Positions 44,501-54,400 of a DNA stretch of 64,000 bases are shown in pieces. The stretch's first letter is position 1, and the number at the start of each line of letters is the position of its first letter. The stretch covers positions 11,319,782 through 11,383,781 of the forward strand of contig CM055108.1 in assembly GCA_029204225.1 (NCBI GenBank), in the 5' to 3' direction. The translations under genes and the position numbers were made by a program. The notes under the pieces are model-generated. The model had not been told where the DNA came from, searched no databases, and saw nothing but the letters and a program-made list of their open reading frames with translations. This DNA comes from Diphasiastrum complanatum. Its lineage: Eukaryota > Streptophyta > Lycopodiopsida > Lycopodiales > Lycopodiaceae.

Positions 44501-47500
44501 CGAAAATGCCATGCATGCACTATTATGCTACCTAATCTCTTCTTAAAGGGTAATTTCGATAAACTACCATAAATTAGTTAGCTAAATTTTGAAGCAATCA
44601 AAACGCTACAAATATACTAAATTTGGCCAACATTGAACTGAAAGACCACTAAAGGCAAAGTTGGCTCTGATATCACTTCAAACAACCCAGAGAAGACAGA
44701 TCAAAATCTTGCCTGTATTGCAGCATCCTTTGCCTAGTGCTTTATCCATCCCTCTAGATGTAATCCATCATGAAACCATTTTGATGCAGATGAGAGGCTC
44801 TCCTCTTAACCATAGGCTTCCATCCAAAGTCTTTCTCTGAGTCACCTCTTGTCACCTCTAGCATGATTCTATGCACTTAGATCATGTGTCCCATATCACA
44901 GAATCCTCATGCATAGCCTGATCACTCAACCATTGGTTGTAATCAAGTCCCATGATCTCTTGGAAGTCTTTTCTCCCAGGCTGTATCTCTGTTTCGGGCA
45001 ACTAACAATCAGCGTAATAAAACCTCCTAAAGAAGCCTATACTTTTTGTGCTCCGTTTCTAGCATGAGAATATGTCAATTTCATATACTATCACAAAAGA
45101 AGTTGCAATTTCAGCTTGTGTTCACTTGTTCAGAGCCTCAAAATTTTGAATGCCCGTAGAGTGTGCACAAGCCTCCATTAGCTCAACCATGGAAATCATA
45201 CATGCACACATGAAACTGAGAATCAAACCAAAATCATAAGAATTTATTGACATACCTCTCGCAGCATGACAATGAACTGCTTTGATACCATATAAGATCC
45301 CCCTTGAACCTCAACTTGTGATTACCAAACCATCACTGAGCTAGGCATAGGACAAACCTGTAGCTCACACACACCTTCGTGTTATAGGAATACTCTGGCA
45401 CACACAATTCACTATTAGGCTCTTCTAGCTATGGCATCCCATATTACCATAGCCTTCTCATGAAGAGATGTAAGCATAAACATTGATTAGATGCAAGATG
45501 CACCACTAGAGAATCAAGAAAACAATGATCACAATAATGGATCCCCTAGGTGTGCCCCCGAGGTTCATAAAGGCTGAGCTCCATCTCCCCCCATATAATT
45601 AGTAACCACACTTCTACGCCAATTCTGGAGTCAACAACCTCCCCTAAGTCAACTCTATCCTTAGTCATGCAAAGCCCCAAAATACCATATGCTGGTGATA
45701 TTGGCCAGTCATGACTAACCGCTACTTGAGGTCCTAAACCCGTGGTTGGAGCTTGTTAACTGGCATTAACCAAAGGTCATAAAATCCCACTGTAATAGGA
45801 CCTGGTAACACATGTTTTCTTGTTGATTTTCAGATCTTGTCCCTCTATGTAGAGTGGAAGAGGCTGGGTTCAGCTAGTTCCACTCAGGAACCTGGCAAAC
45901 CTGCTAGGGCGAGCTGGTTTTTCAGGGTGGAACCCGTAAAACTCAGCCACTTCCACGACATAGCAGTAGTTTGAGTTTTCTTTTTATCGCTTCTAGGAAG
46001 GGAATGGCATAATTTTCCTGACGCTGACATGTCCGGGTGGAACGGTTGAAACTCAGCCAGTTCCACAGCATGGCAGTAGTTTGAATTTATTCCATAACTT
46101 TCCTGGTGCTAATGTCAGCACGAAGAGGTTATGGTTGTAACCTTTGGCGACTAATATCATAGTAGCAACCGAACTCGTTTCAAACCTGTCACGTTTCAAA
46201 AAGCAGTGGGAACATCCTTTTTAGCTTTTCTTCTTTTGGAAAACAAAATCCATTTTTATCTATTAGTGGTTTATTTGTCACATATTTGCAACAATATCAT
46301 GGCTGTGCATGCTCCTATGCTACTTAATGTGGTGTCCTTTTTCACTGTATAACAAGTGTTGGGCAGTTTTTCCTACAATATGGTAAAAATATTCAATTTT
46401 TTGAAAGCCCCATAACTGAAAAACGTTTTCAAACGTTTAGTTACTTTTTTCGAACGTTTCAAGTTTGGCGTTTAAAACATTTGGTTGCTACCATGGTGAA
46501 AAAAAAGCCAAGCTTTACTATGGCTGCTTGTCTTGCATCTAGAACCGCTTGCTCCAATACTTGTTACTAAGTTTCGTTCGAAGAGAGAGAGAGAAAAATT
46601 TCTGAATTAATGGAGTGCACTATTGCTCCAATACTTGTTACTAAGTTTCGTTCAAAGAGAGAGAGAGAAAAATTTCTGAATTAATGGAGACTAGTGCACG
46701 GACATCTGATTATAAAGTATGGCCTTGCATTGAGATACTATCTAGGTTGGTTTAAACTGTGGTGGTACTTTGAAGTGGAATAAAATTTGATCTACTGAAT
46801 TTTGGGAGATCTGTTCTAGCTAGCAATGACATGTGCAGATTCTGCAGCTAAAAGTCGATTGAAGAAAGTTAATAAGCAGATTCTTGATATATTTAGGGCT
46901 GTTTGCTTGAATTGCACATGACTAGTCTGCTGAGGCTTCAAGTTGAGAGAAAGGATTACAGTCCTTCGAGTATCAATTGTATTTGAGATCCGTAGCTCAT
47001 TTTGTAGTGGATATGCAGAGAGCATGGAATTGTCGGCGATATGCGAGATTCATGGGCTAGTGCACGGCGTCGCAGGAACAGCTCATTGATACATACTTAT
47101 CATGCTTTTAAAGGTTTGCATGATTTCCACAACTTTGCTGAATCAAATTAACTTTTAACTGGAAGTTAAGTCATTACAGTTGTATTGATACCAACTTTTT
47201 TGATTAGGTTCACAAAGACAATAAAATTTTGGTCAAAAGATTTGAATATGCAATTATCTTCATTAGTTGATTGATGCATACCTTAGTAAGTAGATCAATT
47301 TGTCTCATGTAATTGCTGAAGGTGCTTTTCTGAAGTGGTTTAAACATTAGATCACTTTCTCATTTAGTAGAAAGTTTGGGCTGTAAGACAGGCTCTGAGC
47401 ATGCGGATTCGATTTCCTTGTACTCCATGATTTTGCAGGGAATAAGCAAGGAACTGTAGAGTACTTGAAGCTGGTTTTTCGAGCCTTGTGCCTTTGTTGG

Positions 47501-47680
47501 GACCGCACTAATCAAGACCTGCATGTGGATTGGGTCTTGTATAGAAGCCGTTCTCTTGCTCCGATCTTCTGTGAAGTGGTTAACGACCATTTGGGTGAAA
47601 AATATCCTTCGGATCACTATCCAGTCTATGTCGAATTTCTTCTCCCTCGCAATGTAAGGATTGTAGATGAACCAGCTTGA
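38458..47680 (+). CDS. endonuclease/exonuclease/phosphatase (EEP) family protein, 7 exons
   Basis: Plant EEP-superfamily (DNase I-like) protein, probably a metal-dependent phosphodiesterase; substrate unknown. Exons: 38458-38599, 39339-39380, 39695-39777, 39992-40090, 40413-40612, 47019-47113, 47439-47680. All introns are GT-AG and phases agree, giving 903 nt, 300 residues. EEP landmarks: VMNLNL with Asn near the N-terminus, CTQEG (metal-binding Glu), NTNMDHDNERARRR (usual NTHLD region), CGGFN where most EEP enzymes have GDFN, DLHVDW (Asp), and SDHYPVY (terminal Asp-His). The start is the first ATG in frame and has an upstream A at -3. Intron 5 is 6.4 kb and holds LTR-element debris. The ORF is free of stops, so the gene looks functional. 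Gly for Asp in CGGFN may mean altered catalysis, though I recall plant relatives sharing it. Confidence 0.82.
39339..39380 (+). CDS. EEP gene exon 2
   Basis: A 42-nt exon between GGAGCAG| and |GTAAGATG. It encodes LKSQLDDLEQALP, phase 1 on both sides. Confidence 0.82.
39695..39777 (+). CDS. EEP gene exon 3
   Basis: Acceptor CATCCAG|GATATG, donor GAAAAG|GTTAGG. It encodes YAQFGLSCKG and STEEHCSIFYDKEK, the usual 'EHC.IFYD' stretch of the family. Confidence 0.82.
39992..40090 (+). CDS. EEP gene exon 4
   Basis: Acceptor ATTTTAG|GTTGAG, donor ACCTGG|GTGATA. It encodes VELIEGGTFWLSEAPSVP and WGATSPCIATW, 33 codons, phase 0. Confidence 0.82.
40413..40612 (+). CDS. EEP gene exon 5 (start ambiguous)
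   Basis: The only in-frame AG acceptor is TTCAAG|GGAGTA at 40413, giving GVQPPGFAFQVMNTNMD. Conserved-looking coding (TGFHTLQFK) continues 24-27 bases upstream, where the expected AG reads ACG (40386-40388). Either splicing moved downstream or the original acceptor was lost. Both choices keep the frame. The donor is TCAAG|GTAAAT, phase 2. It includes CGGFN and GRFLLGRSR. Confidence 0.72.
42545..42740 (-). mobile_element. LTR end with primer-binding site (intron 5)
   Basis: On the minus strand TTCCTGACAC is followed by TGGTATCAGAGCCATAGG (42540-42557), a canonical iMet primer-binding site. The LTR piece extends to about 42740, then gives way to gag of another element. Confidence 0.55.
42741..43412 (-). 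pseudogene. Ty3/gypsy gag relic
   Basis: A minus-strand frame (43140-43412) begins near MIKNATTSSPRGTDF with Gln-rich QDQALQQVLHQLAQLLANMQQIKQQQ and ends around LEFYSGEKREN. Further down (42770-42880) traces read DYQNEVRCDKVETLDDAIKFVKIHDDMIQH, typical of the gag capsid of gypsy elements. The middle is missing. It lies inside intron 5 of the EEP gene in antisense direction. Confidence 0.65.
43851..44075. repeat. 56-bp duplication and GGGAACGCGTTCCC palindromes
   Basis: TTTATCTTGTTTTT.RGTCTT and GAAACTGTGACCA occur at 43851 and 43907 (offset 56). The perfect 14-bp palindrome GGGAACGCGTTCCC is at 43945-43958, followed by CACGTTCCC, GGGAACGCGTTTTC and GGTCACGTTCC. Probably part of an LTR or its regulatory region. 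Confidence 0.7.
44648..44665 (-). other. primer-binding site of the intronic gypsy element
   Basis: On the minus strand GTTTGAAG is followed by TGATATCAGAGCCAAC. It lies on the 5' side of the gag relic and so is its likely primer-binding site, with the LTR extending to higher coordinates. Confidence 0.5.
45274..45292 (-). other. primer-binding-site-like sequence
   Basis: On the minus strand ATCTTATATGGTATCAAAGCAG, so another LTR may lie at about 45293 and beyond. No matching LTR pair was found. Confidence 0.4.
45915..46145. repeat. tandem duplication, ~109 bp
   Basis: GGGTGGAACCCGTAAAACTCAGCCACTTCCAC with GCAGTAGTTTGA (from 45924) recurs as GGGTGGAACGGTTGAAACTC from 46034. Both copies continue with CATAA.TTTCCTG. 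It lies within intron 5. Confidence 0.75.
46551..46690. repeat. tandem duplication, ~73 bp
   Basis: GCTCCAATACTTGTTACTAAGTTTCGTTC followed by a GA run and AAAAATTTCTGAATTAATGGAG occurs twice with one substitution, so the duplication is recent. It lies 330 bp before exon 6. Confidence 0.85.
47019..47113 (+). CDS. EEP gene exon 6
   Basis: Acceptor ATATGCAG|AGAGCATGG, donor TTTTAAAG|GTTTGC. It encodes EHGIVGDMRDSWASARRR and SLIHTYHAFK, the typical 'TYH.FKG' block. Phase 2 in, phase 1 out. Confidence 0.82.
47439..47680 (+). CDS. EEP gene exon 7 with stop
   Basis: Acceptor TTTTGCAG|GGAATAAG. It encodes NKQGTVEYLKLVFRALCLCW, DLHVDWVLYRSRSLAP and YPSDHYPVYVEFLLPRN, then ends TGA at 47678. SDH is the canonical EEP C-terminal signature. 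Confidence 0.85.
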
Positions 47681-48120
47681 GATTCTTCCAAGCACATATA
47701 CTGACAAAAGGTTGGTGTATGGAATTTGCAAGTGCCTTTTTCCACTTTGAGGATCAGGACTTTTTACAGTCGCTACTAGCAACTTCAGATACCCCACAAT
47801 CTTGGAAATGAATGCTGATCTGATACAAGCCCTCACGGTTTAGGTTTTAGTTAACATTAAAAGGTGCAAACAGGATTTCTCTGATATTGTCCACAAGGAA
47901 CGATATAATGTCAGCAGTTACTATCATCATGAGTAGCAACTTCAAATATCTGAGTCTTGGAAATGTACATGACTATTATGGATGCCGATGAGAAACGAAC
48001 CTCTCAAATGCCATTCACCTTGGAAGGCACATACAACATTGCTTTGATGGTGAAGACAAGAAACATGGTATCCAAATTATCCTTGATTGATGTTAGTGTT
48101 GTATTTGCAATAAAAAGATG
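47681..48120 (+). terminator. likely 3' UTR with polyadenylation signal
   Basis: AATAAA is found at about 48109 (TTTGCAATAAAAAGATG), 430 bp after the stop codon. This is the best candidate; the cleavage site is not defined. Confidence 0.45.
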
Positions 48121-49611
48121 AGTTCAGTAGCATCTTGTAACCTTGTATAAACTGATAGTCAGAGGTTGCAATGTCCTGGGAGTATTGCATTGAAGGTTTT
48201 ATTTCCAAAACTTGTGCACTGTGTGGGTTTATTTGTTCATGGATGTAGGTAACCAAATTGTAGTCTTAAAGTGGTTACTATGTGATATCATTATGGATCC
48301 TGGGGCCAAAGTAATAATCTGTCTTCAAAGTAGCTTCTCTTTTATGTTCTAAGTAACATCACAGCTTATTATCACTCACATTGGCTGAGAAGTGTGTCTG
48401 TTGGTGCTTTCAAATGAAACTGAAGTTACAGCTTCCTCATTGTTAAGCTCTCTTATAGCTGCTTAAAAGCATTGCTTAATATAGTGCAGAATGAGCCAAT
48501 TTACGAGGTGAATATAGTTATTTGATCTTCAAGTGGAGCGCTTTTGGTATATCTTTGTGCTTGGGTGTGCAGATCATATCTCTAGCTCAAGTAGTTAGCA
48601 CAGGGAACATTGTCACAAGTGGGTTCATTATTAGAGCTCAGACTAAGTGTCTCTTTAGAGAAGGTTATAGCTGTTGTGTACCAAGGGGAGTGTCATGTGC
48701 CAATCTTAGCATTCAAACATGTAATTCATTCTTAAACATCAAATTAGCATGGCAAGAAATCAGAAAAATTATCAAGAATCAAGAAACTAGATAAAATTGG
48801 CAAATCTTCAACAAATTAGACAAAGTAGGATAACAATCCTCATTATCAATGATCATTCATTACATTGGGCTTGAATCTAGAGCATGATCAAAGGTCATGT
48901 GATTTTAGGCACATGAACCACAAAACACATAAGGAAAGCTCTCAAAGTGCAGCTTCAAGAACACTTCTAGTTCAAAAATGACAAAAGTAGAATAGCTTCT
49001 AAATTTAGCATGACCTTAGCTGTTTATAATGGTCCTTTGTTTCTCTAATATGAGTTAGGGGCCTTATTTAGCATTATTACAATTCCACTATTAACAAATA
49101 TAGTGTAGTTCAAGCCAATTTATTAAGATTGGAATATGTTAATGATGCAAGTGTCAACAAGTTTGAGGAGTTTTGGAGAACATTGCATCAAATTTATGAT
49201 GATGGATTACATGCTAGGAGACATTATTGCGCTCTATAAAATTTACAACAATGGAATTAGATACTAAAAATCCAATACATATGTGCATGTTTCACTTGTG
49301 TGCATCTAATTACACCATACTTCATCTAAGATATAGTCCATGCGGATAAAAGTTTGCGAAGGAATTATTCTAGTATTAAACTATAGCTCTCAACATGTAC
49401 TAGTATTTCAATACCAAGACAATATACCATGAAATTGACAATGATCAATACTATTCGTTAAGCCCAATTGCATAAGCATGAGTAGTCACTTGTTAATGAT
49501 GTTTCATTGATCAACAATTGTACAAATGTCATAGAATTAGGCCTACTAAATACTACAATGCTAGTTATAGTTTTAAACAAGACAACAATGATAGATTGTG
49601 ACTATGCATTT
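48121..49611. other. no gene recognised
   Basis: AT-rich intergenic DNA between the EEP gene and copia A. Short frames only. Confidence 0.45.
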
Positions 49612-49793
49612 TGTTTGAAATTTTGAGAATAGAACGGTTCGATGCAACACAAATTTCAGTCGCTCTGATACCACTGTTTGAGAAACCCGGATGGAATTCG
49701 ATTTTGTCTGTCGGCTACTGCATGCTAAATCATATCTACAATCCTCCAGAGTGTAGGCAGACACTGTTGACCTACGTTATAATTCGTTTAAGC
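49612..49793 (-). mobile_element. copia A 3' LTR (truncated)
   Basis: The minus-strand LTR ends CAAAATTTCAAACA at 49612 and is then followed by unrelated DNA. It matches 59666-59847 (5' LTR) along its whole length, including an internal TGGTATCAGAGCG (about 49656-49668). It stops at TTAAGC (49793), where reverse transcriptase starts, so the LTR start, RNase H and 3' UTR have been lost. Confidence 0.8.
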
Positions 49794-50382
49794 ATCTTTT
49801 GAAGGTAGTGTAGGATTCGTGTGGCAATCTTCCAATGTGTCCAGCCTGGGTTCGCTGAACTGGCTCATCCTGAACACATCATCCATAAGCAATGTCGGGG
49901 CGTGTGTTATCTGCTAGATACATCAGTGATCCAATCAGCCTCCTGTAAGGCGTGTGCTGCATTATCTCCTTCTCTTCGTCAGTCTTCGGACAATATTCGT
50001 TTGTCAGAATTGTTCCTACAAGCATTGGGGTGTTTGCCCCTTTGCAATCTGTCATCTCGAAATCATCTAGAATCTTCTGGATGTACCTGGACTGATGAAG
50101 GTATAGCTTTCCTTCGTCATAGTCATGGTCGATTTGCAAGCCTAGATAACATCTGGCTTTTCCTAGGTCTGTTATCTCGAAATGTTTCGAGATGTCGCTC
50201 TTCACTTCGGCAATTAGCTCTTCGCTTCTGCCAAGTATCAATGTGTCGTCCACATACACATGTCCACATACACAGCAACAATGATGATCTCCCCGTCTGT
50301 GATCCTTATATAAACATTGGAGTCGGCCATCAGTGGCTCGAAGCATAAGGATCATAGGGCATGATCCTTCTTCTTGTACCAC
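49794..50382 (-). pseudogene. copia A reverse transcriptase, C-terminal half
   Basis: Minus-strand frame with VYVDDTLILG (YVDD catalytic box), HFEITDLGKARCYLGLQI, LYLHQSRYIQKILDDFEM, YRRLIGSLMYLADNTRPDIAY. After a frame change some further RT tail follows down to 49800. RNase H is absent. Confidence 0.88.
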
Positions 50383-51596
50383 TGTCGCGCGGATTGCTTC
50401 AATCCGTAGATACTTCTGTGCATTCGGCAGGCATAGGTGGGAAGTGATTCACAGATGTAACCCGGAGGTTGGTCCATATAGACTTCTTTGTCTAATTCGC
50501 CATGCAAGAATGCTGTCTTCTCGTCGACTATGTGAATCCTGAGATCGTAAGTGGCTGCATATGCAAATAGCAAATGTAGGACATGCTTCACGACTGGAGA
50601 GAAAGTCTCAGTGTAGTCGATGTCATACTTCTGAGAAAATCCCTTCACTACAAGTCTGGCTTTATACCTCGAAACATTTCCGTTCGGTCCAAACTTCACC
50701 TTGTATACCCATTTGCATTGCATTGTGTTCCGCTTGTCTGGTATCGGCTGTAGTGTCCATACCTCATTCTTCTTCATGGATTCGATCTCCTCGTTCATGG
50801 CTTGGATCCATTTGTCCTTGTCTGGACTGTCAATGGCTTCCTCAAATGTTTGTGGTTCGTCACTAAATCCACAGAACTCTTCGGATGTCAAAGCCAAGTT
50901 GCCTGGCATGAATCTGGTTGGCGCTCTTCGTTCTCTTGTTGATCTCCTGGGAGATTCTTCATGTACTGCAATGTCCTTGCCTTTGTCTCTTCGGCTAGGT
51001 CCGGAACCATTTCGGTTTATAGGCGTTCTAGTTGCAGGCAGGCTTGCGGTCCTTTCTTCATCTAATTTGTCGCTCAACTGATGTGGGGCTCGAACATCTT
51101 CGTCTGAGTGTTCGGGTTCTACTCCCTCTGGCATGGTTGGCAGGTCGTAGTACTGCTTTCCTAAGACTTCATAGCTGGCTGAATCATCATCGACCATTGT
51201 TCTGGTCTCGTCAAACTTGACGTCTCTGACTATCTTCACTTGATATCTCTTTGGCATGTAGATCATGTAGCATGACAAATGGTTGTCATACCCGACGAGG
51301 TATCCTTGTTCGACTTTCTCATAAAGCTTGTCTGAAACGTGTGCATAAGATGCACAGCCAAAGATTCGAACGTGTGTCAGATTGAGCTTTCTGCCCCACC
51401 ATAGTTCGTGTGGTTTCGTGTGAGGAACACCAGATCTGCCTATCCTGTTCTGGATATAGGCAACTGTAGCTACTGCTTCAGCCCATAATACTCTTGGTAC
51501 TTTCGAGTAGGCAATCATGCACCTTGCGGCTTCCATGACTGTCCTGTTCTTCCTTTCAGCAACACCATTGTGTTGTGGTGTATAGGATGCGGTCAT
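50352..51596 (-). pseudogene. copia A integrase C-terminus, linker, RT N-terminus
   Basis: A 414-codon open frame: YTPQHNGVAERKNRTVMEAARCMI (integrase Glu), WAEAVATVAYIQNR, PHELWWGRKLNLTHVRIF, VGYDNHLSCYMIY. Then an acidic linker containing EHSDEDVRAP and RRSTRERRAPTRF; then RT EEAIDSPDKDKWIQAMNEEI, MQCKWVYKVKFGPNG, YKARLVVKGFSQ, YTETFSPVVKHVLHLL, IHIVDEKTAFLHGEL (usual form MDVKTAFLHG) and SIYGLKQSARQWYKK. It breaks into another frame just before the YVDD half. A single frameshift and few substitutions mean it is fairly young. Confidence 0.88.
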
Positions 51597-52091
51597 TTTG
51601 TGAAGGCTCGATCATTGCAGAAGTCAGCGAAGCGGTTCGAGATGTATTCTCACCACGATCGGTTCTGATCTGCTTCACCTTGCTTTTTGTGCATCTTTGT
51701 GTCCAATTCACGTATTCTATGAACTTGTCGAGTGCCTCCAATTTGTTGTGTATGAAGTAGACTCTGGCAAACTTGTCATAGTCGTCAATGAAGGTGACGT
51801 AGTATTTTGAGCCTCCTACTGAGATCACATCGAAGGGTCCGCAGATGTTCGAATGTACCAGCTCAAGAGTCTTTGTCGTTCTAAAGGAGTCCCTGGTGAA
51901 GGGAGTTCGTGACATCTTCCCTTTCATACACGCATCACTGGTTGTTGAGTTCGTTGCATTCGTGATGCTTACTCTTGTGATAGCTCCATGCTGGCTTGTC
52001 TGATACAATGCCATTGGGTTCATGTGGCATAGTGTTCTGTGCCATAGAACATCTGTAGATCTGTGAGCTTGGTGTGCTTGATCTGCTGGTA
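51556..52091 (-). pseudogene. copia A integrase N-terminal part
   Basis: GAG-pre-integrase end (CMKGKMSRTPF) and integrase core: LELVHSNICGPFD (first catalytic Asp changed to Asn), YVTFIDDYDKFARVYF, IRTDRGENTS (second Asp kept, then frame lost). The sequence is cut at 52096 by element B and resumes at 58131. Confidence 0.85.
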
Positions 52092-52096
52092 GACGT

Positions 52097-52969
52097 TGTT
52101 GTGATTTAGGCGACGATCGTATTTCAGTCGCTCTGAATCACTTGTTGAGAAACTCGGATGGAATTCGATTCTATCTGCTGGCTATGCCTGCTATAACAGA
52201 TCTACAATCATCCAAAGTGTAGACAGACACTGCTGACCTACGTTTAATTGTTTAAGCATTCAACAAGATGAACCAGTGTGCGGAAATAATGACAGCTGCT
52301 TATGAACAAACAACAGTCAAACATCAAATCATTCGAGATCATTCAACATGCACATTCAAACTACTATATTATCAATGATCCTTTTGTAAGAGCGCTGTTG
52401 TGACAAACCCACGTAGTGAGTCGGCGTGATAAATACTATGTCTCTCACAAATATATCAGATCGTCTCGCTTCCTAGCGGACTTCTTGGACGTCGACTCAA
52501 ACAACACTATGCTTAGCTCAGGTTGACACTCAACCAATTGACAATCCAACTGATGTTCAATCCATTCTCTGATTTTCAATTTGATTATATAGATGGAAAC
52601 AAAAAGGGTTTAATCTAATCTAAGATTACAAGAATGGCTAATTAAGCACATTTCAACAGTATCCAGATTGCCTTCAGCATCATTCATAGAGGGTGACGTC
52701 CTCCTGGTACTTTCTTGATTTCCTTTGTATTTGGATCGTAAAGATCCGCCGCCTTTCGGTCTTTGGGAGTTGTTTGGCTGCGTGTCTTGTTCGGGCTTCG
52801 CTTTCCCTTTTGAGCTCCTTCGGTCCTCGAACATTTGACCTTAGCCTTCGAGTGTCTTTCAGTCATCGAGAACATCTGGCTTTCGTTTGTGGGCAGCTCT
52901 CTTGTATTTTCACAGGCTCGAATCCAAAAGTTAGCAAAGCTTTGTGGCTTGAAACATTTTGTTTCTTCA
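52097..52969 (-). mobile_element. copia B 3' LTR
   Basis: 873 bp, starting TGAAGAAACAAAATG after purine-rich GAGAAAAAGC. It ends AAATCACAACA at the target site. It is highly similar to the 5' LTR at 57261-58130 throughout. Confidence 0.88.
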
Positions 52970-53591
52970 GCTTTTTCTCAAAGCGTGGTAGCTTAATGAT
53001 TCCTAGACTTGTCCTCTACCTCTCGAACATCCCCTTGTCTAAAGGTTTTGTAAAGATGTCCACCACCATCTGCTTCGTTCCGATGAAGCTGGTCTTCAGT
53101 TCCTTCTTGCGACTAGGTTTCTTATCAAATGATATTTGATTGCAATGTGTTTCGTCCTCGAATGAAACACGGGATCCTTTGTCAAGTGTGTGGCAGAAGT
53201 ATTGTCCGTCTGCAAGATCAGACGCTGTCTGGTGGTGGTCTCACCCAGTCCGTTGAGGAACTGTCTGAGCCATGTGATTTCGTTGGCCATCTTCGCGGCT
53301 GCAACATATCCTGCTTCGCAGGGGATGACTGAGTTGTGCTGGTCTACTTCTTGCTGACCCAGAGAATTGCTGCATCTGTTGCAATGGTGCACCCTCCTAA
53401 GACACTTTTACAGTCGTCCTTGAGTGATGCCCAACTTGCATTGCTGTAGGAGTGCATCTGGAATCCGGCATCACAAGAGTAACACAGCCCGAAATCCTTC
53501 GTTTTATGAAGGTACTGTAGGATTTGCCTCGCAACCTTCTAGTGTGTGGAGCCTGGGTTCGTGCTGTTGAATTGGCTTCTGAACATGACAT
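52970..53591 (-). pseudogene. copia B RNase H
   Basis: Minus strand: MQVGHHSRTT-type start (the DAS.W region is degraded), then AGYVAAAKMANEITWLRQFL (the usual Glu of EAEY reads AGY), LQTDNTSATHLTKDPVFHSRTKHIAIKYH, and a frame change into VDIFTKPLDKGMFER. The TKPL tail and polypurine tract follow. Confidence 0.8.
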
Positions 53592-53824
53592 AAGAAAAGT
53601 CGGGGCATGTGTTATCTGCTAGATACATTAATGATCCAATTAGCCTTCTATAAGGCGTGTGTTGCATTATCTCCTTCGTCAGTCTTCGGACAATCTTCGT
53701 TTGTCAAAATTGTTCCTACAAGCATTGGGGTGTTTGCCCCTTTGCAATCTGTCATCTCGGAATCATCTAGGATCTTCTAGATGTACATGGATTGATGAAG
53801 GTATAGCTTTCCTTCGTCATAGTC
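53592..53824 (-). pseudogene. copia B RT C-terminal fragment
   Basis: Close match to the RT end of A: the segment that encodes the Y..KLYLHQSMYI to LIGSLMYLADNT region. It ends at 53824, where unrelated sequence begins. The YVDD half is missing. Confidence 0.8.
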
Positions 53825-54400
53825 AAGCTCACCTGATGTCTTCCATCCTGGTCACCATCCTGCTAGACAAGCCGAACTCCAAAGCATCACCTGCTCCACT
53901 TGACCCCTAGCATCTGCTCGCTCTCTCCCTGGCTATGTGCCACCCGACACTATGCCAACGCAAGCCTGTCCCTAAGTCGTCGCTCATGGGATCCTGAGAC
54001 CACTGCCTCCCTGATCGTACTGAGGTATATGGCTCTGAGTGACTCCCTCTAGGCTTTCCCATGATCTCACCACCTGAGAATCTGCACCATGGAAATTCCA
54101 ACACCTGTGCCAAGCCTAGACTCTGGCAAATACAGCCAAATGCATGAAAGCTATAGGTAGCTTATTCACGCCTGTGATGGTAGATGCCTCCCCATCGATA
54201 ACAATGTCCAAAACTGGGCTCCTGCTGTAATGCCAACCTGTACTCCCAAATGAGCACACCATGAAGTCTTCGCCATCAGTGTCCCCTGCAATAGATCGCT
54301 AGCAAAACACTCACTGCTCCACCTTTCGATCCACTCAGCTCAGCAATTGATGAACTATTGAGAGAGTTCTGGCCAGCTTTTTGTAAAAGTCGTTTGAAGC
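53825..54400. other. foreign segment inside copia B
   Basis: About 575 bp of C-rich sequence (for example CACCTGATGTCTTCCATCC, CTCGCTCTCTCCCTGGC) with no similarity to copia proteins. It replaces the N-terminal half of RT. No terminal repeats, PBS or target duplication were seen; origin unknown. Confidence 0.6.

Larger units (their letters stand above)
40613..47018 (+). other. EEP gene intron 5, 6.4 kb
   Basis: The intron runs from GTAAAT to TATGCAG and contains Ty3/gypsy gag remains, several minus-strand primer-binding sites with adjoining LTR fragments, a palindrome-rich block and two tandem duplications (listed separately). No other coding exon was recognised. Frames such as 40856-41332 are not supported. 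Confidence 0.7.
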
